This document shows positions 63,335 to 64,000 of a stretch of 64,000 nt of DNA, piece by piece. The DNA is from CAVSWN01 sp963770995 (GTDB lineage: Bacteria; Acidobacteriota; Vicinamibacteria; Vicinamibacterales; CAVVIG01): the NCBI GenBank assembly GCA_963770995.1, contig CAVYRS010000005.1:1550001-1614000 (forward strand), given 5' to 3'. The first letter of the stretch is position 1. The number at the start of each line of letters is the position of its first letter. The notes beneath the pieces were generated by a model. It was not told the DNA's origin and did no database searches. It saw nothing but the letters and a program-made list of their open reading frames with translations. The position numbers were made by a program, and so were the translations under genes.

Positions 63335-64000
63335 ATGCAGCGGTCGCTCGACGGAGTCTCCGTGTTGATCGCCGGCGCGGGTCTGGCGGGGCTCGCCGCC
63401 GCGCGCGAGCTCACCGCCGCGGGCGCAACGATCACCGTCGTCGAGGCGCGCGACCGCGTAGGCGGCCGCGTGTGGACGATTCGCGACGGCTTCGCGGATG
63501 GACAACACGCGGAAGCCGGCGGCGATCTGATCGACGGACAGCACACCGAAGTCCACGCACTCACTGAAGAGCTTGGACTGAAGCTCGTCGCATTCTGCGC
63601 AACGGATGGGGTTACGTTCGACCGAATCGATCGGGCCGTCTGGCGATCGTGCGCCCCACGGCGAGGAGCGGCTGGAGCCGGCTGGCGTCCGCGATCGATC
63701 CCTGGAGCGAGCCGTATCGGCTCGCCGAAATGCGCTGGGACAGTCCGATTGCCGCAAACCTGGCGCGCCGATCGGTCGCGTCGTGGCTCGACGGAAACTC
63801 GGGCCGATGAGGACCTGCGAACCACCGCGACGGGACTCCGCGGATTCTTCCTCGCCGATCCCGAGGAGCTCTCGTTCATCGCCCTCGTCGATCAATTCGC
63901 GGCCGACACGGCGGGCCCTGGCGAGATGTATCGCGTCGAGGGCGGCAACCAGCGGCTCGCGACCGCCCTGGCGGAGCCGCTGGGCGCGCGCCTGCAGCTG
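63335..64000 (+). CDS. FAD-dependent amine oxidase-like oxidoreductase, 3' truncated by window edge (frameshifted)
   Basis: This is the N-terminal part of a flavin monoamine oxidase-type enzyme. The FAD-binding dinucleotide fold is VLIAGAGLAGLAAARELTAA, followed by VVEARDRVGGRVWTIRDGF and the region AEAGGDLIDGQHTEVHAL. The frame changes near 63625 and again near 63795, after SWLDGNSG; the last part reads DLRTTATGLRGFFLADPEEL and YRVEGGNQRLATALA. The gene continues beyond the window. Substrate is unknown; amine, phytoene-like or protoporphyrinogen-like substrates all fit this fold. The ATG at 63335 is preceded by GGGAGG. Confidence 0.78.
   Translation, partial: MQRSLDGVSVLIAGAGLAGLAAARELTAAGATITVVEARDRVGGRVWTIRDGFADGQHAEAGGDLIDGQHTEVHALTEELGLKLVAFCATDGVTFDRIDRAVWRSCAPRRGAAGAGWRPRSIPGASRIGSPKCAGTVRLPQTWRADRSRRGSTETRADEDLRTTATGLRGFFLADPEELSFIALVDQFAADTAGPGEMYRVEGGNQRLATALAEPLGARLQL

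Noticed and set aside
1..64000. tRNA, rRNA or riboswitch genes
   Set aside because: I read both strands for the tRNA T-loop pattern and for rRNA-like blocks and found none that fold convincingly.

Overview
The window looks like chromosomal DNA from a high-GC Gram-negative bacterium, most likely Acidobacteriota of the Vicinamibacteria type. This is an inference, not a measured placement. It rests on GC-rich codon use, a Ser/Thr kinase fused to a C-terminal beta-propeller, an Oar-like TonB receptor, several secreted peptidases, and many repeat elements that run into or through coding sequence. I see no rRNA, tRNA or CRISPR array.

Layout. 0-7.6 kb: the end of an M23 endopeptidase, a PAS/GAF histidine kinase, a coupled glycosyltransferase and glycogen-debranching pair, and a Rossmann-fold NAD(P)-binding protein. 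7.6-14.6 kb: an addB-addA recombination nuclease pair, heavily frameshifted in this sequence. 14.8-28.8 kb: LemA and DUF3137 genes, a kinase gene split by an intact IS1182-type element, ferritin with an ABC ATPase, an amidohydrolase, a broken S9 peptidase, a broken TPR protein and a GNAT acetyltransferase. 28.9-44.8 kb: an envelope-glycan region with GT4, GT9, GT2/DPM and Stealth-type transferases, an LTA-synthase-like hydrolase, an MsbA-like exporter, a flippase-like membrane protein and a TonB receptor. 44.9-56.9 kb: a lipid locus. 56.9-64 kb: secreted metallopeptidase-like, TraB/GumN, M28 peptidase, PEGA/PKD, rhodanese and amine-oxidase-like genes.

The most interesting system is the lipid locus. 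It holds serine palmitoyltransferase, two acyl carrier proteins, a ketoacyl-ACP synthase, an acyl-AMP ligase, a GNAT-fold bacterial ceramide synthase and an epimerase-like ceramide reductase. Together these form the bacterial de novo ceramide pathway. Beside them sits a desaturase that resembles the eukaryotic dihydroceramide delta-4 desaturase (DEGS1) along its whole length, which predicts a bacterium making true sphingosine-type ceramide. Just upstream is a minus-strand operon with a two-subunit phosphonopyruvate-type decarboxylase, a nucleotidyltransferase, and a collapsed remnant of a PEP-mutase/nucleotidyltransferase fusion. This hints at a present or past aminoethylphosphonate head group.

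A second theme is repeats. At least nine islands carry 7-8 bp degenerate repeats, usually as two inverted arms around a short core. There are also double-hairpin elements centred on CTTTAG and elements bounded by TAGGAGCC. Several supply the last codons and stop of neighbouring genes, and two lie in frame inside addA and addB. A third theme is frequent single-base frameshifts, concentrated in some genes. These may be consensus errors, so genes marked as broken should be read with that caution.
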